Below, one piece after another: positions 61,436 through 64,000 of a DNA stretch of 64,000 nucleotides. The notes beneath the pieces are model-generated. The model saw only the letters and a list, made by a program, of their open reading frames with translations. It was not told the origin of the DNA and did not search any database. Source of the DNA: Lophium mytilinum (taxonomy: Eukaryota > Ascomycota > Dothideomycetes > Mytilinidiales > Mytilinidiaceae); assembly GCA_010093605.1 (NCBI GenBank), contig MU004185.1, positions 331,334 to 395,333 on the forward strand. The letters are read 5' to 3'. How positions within the stretch are numbered: position 1 is the first letter of the stretch; the number at the start of each line of letters is the position of its first letter. A program made the position numbers and the translations under genes.

Positions 61436-64000
61436 CTAGCTATATATTATTAAAACTAGTAAGGGTTCTATTAATAGTATAGACGCTAACTAGTTTACTA
61501 TATAATTCTACTAAAGTATATAGAACTATAGCTATATAGTCTTCTCTTTCTTAGTATAATCTAAGGGGAATTAAATCTATATAACCTAATTTTAATAGGT
61601 TATAAGCCTGGCTTAGCTAAGTATTACCTAATATCTATATAATAATATACTAAAAATATATAGGAGACCTATAATAGTTAACTACTACCCTTCTATTACG
61701 CAACCTCCTATATAATTTAACTATAGAATTAAATAGGTTAATCTATATTTAGAAATCTAGACTAGGTCTAGATACTAAAAAATATTAAAACTTTAGTATA
61801 ATATCTAGCTAAACCTATCTAGACCTATACTAACTATAGTACTACTCTATCTAAGCTATCTATATATAATATACTCCGGTAACCCCTTATATCTAGAATA
61901 AATATCTAGATCTAGGCCCTTATATACTCGGTTTAATTAAGTAATAATAAAGTAAGTACCCGCTATTATAAAATAATATTTAAAATACTTAAAGGGAAGA
62001 AAATCCTCTTTATAATAAGTTTAACTTACTCTCTCTATCTACCTTTATATATTTAAAAGATATATAACCTTTAATCTTATCTACTAAAGCCTACCTAGAA
62101 AGAAGTCTATTATATACTAAATTAAAACAACTTCTAATACCTAGCTAAGAACCTCTTAGTTAGTGCCTTTAAGCTATACGCTAAAAGACCTTAAGATATT
62201 AGACTATTAGATAAGCAGGACGCCTATTTTAAAATTATAGCTAGCACTAATAAAGATTACATTAATAATAATATATTAGATACTACTATTATCTTAAATT
62301 ACTCTATAAATAATACTTTTCTATTAAGTATTAATAGCCGTAATCTATAGGGACTATTAGCATAGTTAAGACCTAGACTAAGGCCTAAAGTAACTATAGA
62401 AGCTATCTTATCTTAATTAGAAACGCTAAGTATATCTTCTATATCTATATAGTAGACTTATATATTACTCTATATAGAAATACTACTCTATTAATACTCT
62501 CTAGCTCTAATTATAATTAGATTCTTACTAGAATTATTATCTAGGTTATTCTTATCTAAGCTAGAACTAACTTCTTTATCTTCTTTATTCTCTAGATTAG
62601 AACTAATTACCCTAAGACGCTATGCCGGTTAAGATAGGCAAAGCGTTGCTAGCTTAGATTAAGAAACTTAACTTATTAACTAGCTAGATTTAGTAGAATT
62701 GGGAAATAATAGCATAGCTATAAATAAACGGTTTTAGCAATCTTCTAGTAGAGGGATAGAATTAGATAGCACTAATAGCTTCTCTAGATTCTTAAATAGT
62801 AATAATAGTTACTATAGACACCCCCGTAGTAGAATAGAAAGCTAGCGGATCTACTTAACCTTTAAATTTAGGTACTATAATAGTAGTAGACGCTAGATTA
62901 ATTGCAAGATAGAAAGATAAGATAGAGAAATATAAGGAAAAGCTAAATAAATAGCTTAACTATTAGAACTAAGTAACATCTATAATTATAACTTAATGCG
63001 GGTTTAATATATAATATATAATAGATAATATTAAATAAGTAGTACTACTACTTAACGCCCTATACCTCTACTTCTAAGATATAGGCTATAGAATAATCTA
63101 TTAGTATTAACTTAACTATAGTAATATATTATTTAATAATTATATAAGTATAGAAGACTTTATAGATAAGCTCTAAGAAGTAAATTAAGACCTTACTAAT
63201 ATTAATCTAACCTGCAAATATAGTAAAGTACACTTAATTAATAACTTCTTTAATAGACTTAGAACTAACTACTAAATATTAGCTAACCTCTTCTAAACTT
63301 AAAATCTAACTATTCCTATAAGAGATGCAGCTAGTATTATTATAAGACTAGCTTTAAACTTTAGCTCTACTATTATAGTAATATAATGTTACAAGACTTC
63401 TCTTAAAGTAGATAAAGAATATAAAAAAGCTATAATAGCTACGTAAGCTAAAGGGAAATTATATAGTACTAGAAATAGAAAAGAAAACTATACTTATAAT
63501 AAGTATTATACTTATTATAAAAAGAAGGCCTAGTATAACGCTTCTATCTACTAGAAACTTTATCTATATCTAGAAAAGGAGTTTAAAGAAAAGAAGGTGG
63601 CTAAGAGAAAGGTAAAATAGAAGAAGAAGGCTAATAATTCTAAGGAATCTAGCTTAAAGCGCTAGAAAATAGACACTATTAAGAAATATAGCGCTAACCT
63701 AGTAGTCTTTTCTACTAATTTTAAATTTCTAGAAGGAACTAACTACATTATCTATATAGTAAATACGTCTGCTATATCTAATAACGTCTAGCTAATTAAT
63801 ACGGGTTGTTTAACTTACTATTGCAGTATCTAAAAAGACTTTATTAAATCTATAATAAAGCTATATTAAGGCCCTAGAATAGAAGAAATAGAAGGAACTA
63901 TTATCTAACTAACTAAAATAGAAATAGTTTAGCTAGAATGCAACTATAAGGAATAGTAGGTTCTTTTCTATCTTACTAATATATTATATACTCCCGGCTT
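61436..64000 (+). mobile_element. Fossil Ty1/Copia-like LTR retrotransposon, 5' part, heavily RIP-decayed
   Basis: The base composition changes abruptly near 61436 to a TpA-rich sequence with very few CpA or CpG, the signature of repeat-induced point mutation. On the plus strand from about 62.6 kb fragments of a Copia polyprotein can be made out: a gag-like part, a degraded zinc-knuckle region near 63.5 kb and a protease-like region near 63.8 kb. The element continues past the window end, so its 3' parts and right LTR are not seen, and I could not define a left LTR. It is broken many times over (dozens of breaks). The strength of the decay suggests an old copy, but RIP can act quickly, so age is uncertain. 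Confidence 0.72.

Overview
The window is nuclear DNA of a filamentous ascomycete (Pezizomycotina; gene content and small-family expansions fit Dothideomycetes best, which is inference). Evidence: genes carry short 48-80 nt GT-AG introns with CTAAC/CTGAC-type branch sites, the proteins belong to fungal families (DUR3 urea permease, ZRC1-type zinc carrier, PTR2, Ofd1/Tpa1, TPC1, DUF3659-repeat protein), and the right end is an extremely TpA-rich block typical of repeat-induced point mutation (RIP). Exon structures were rebuilt by hand so that reading frames close exactly across every intron.

Layout. 0.5-3.0 kb: urea/polyamine permease (minus) with GATAAG sites upstream, then a nonsense-broken small gene at 4.1-4.5 kb. 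5.2-6.2 kb: DUF202 membrane protein (minus). 7.9-9.9 kb: CDF zinc transporter. 12.3-14.6 kb: PTR2 peptide transporter whose second intron holds two related hairpin elements. 14.9-18.9 kb: gene-free, with a ~49-bp minisatellite, diverged modules carrying CACGTG and TATA-like boxes, and smaller direct repeats. 19.2-24 kb: an F-box-like protein, a four-helix membrane protein and a small cysteine-containing secreted protein. 24.3 kb: an 84-bp near-perfect inverted repeat. 25.2-35.7 kb: a local family of five F-box-like paralogues (two with in-frame TAG codons, one only a fragment) interleaved with a J-domain protein and a secreted PAN/Apple-like protein. 36.5-38.3 kb: IQ-motif protein. 40.2-45.3 kb: giant LEA-like/DUF3659-repeat protein. 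46.0-46.5 kb: small conserved Ser/Tyr/Gly-rich protein.

47.8-54.9 kb is the most accessory-looking stretch: a membrane-protein gene split by a hAT-like MITE, then a divergent pair consisting of an N-terminally hydrophobic kinase-like (DUF7580-type) protein and a C2H2-DUF6590 protein, families that expand in fungi near non-self-recognition loci. 55.6-60.9 kb returns to core metabolism: a carnitine-pathway dioxygenase and the mitochondrial thiamine-pyrophosphate carrier sharing a ~200-bp divergent promoter, then the Ofd1/Tpa1 prolyl hydroxylase. From 61.4 kb to the window end lies a heavily decayed Copia-like retrotransposon fossil, bordered by an 18-bp tandem repeat.

The genes do not form one operon-like pathway. 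The themes are nutrient transport on the left, a rapidly changing F-box-like/secreted/non-self-recognition-type region in the middle, and 2-oxoglutarate dioxygenases plus mitochondrial transport on the right.
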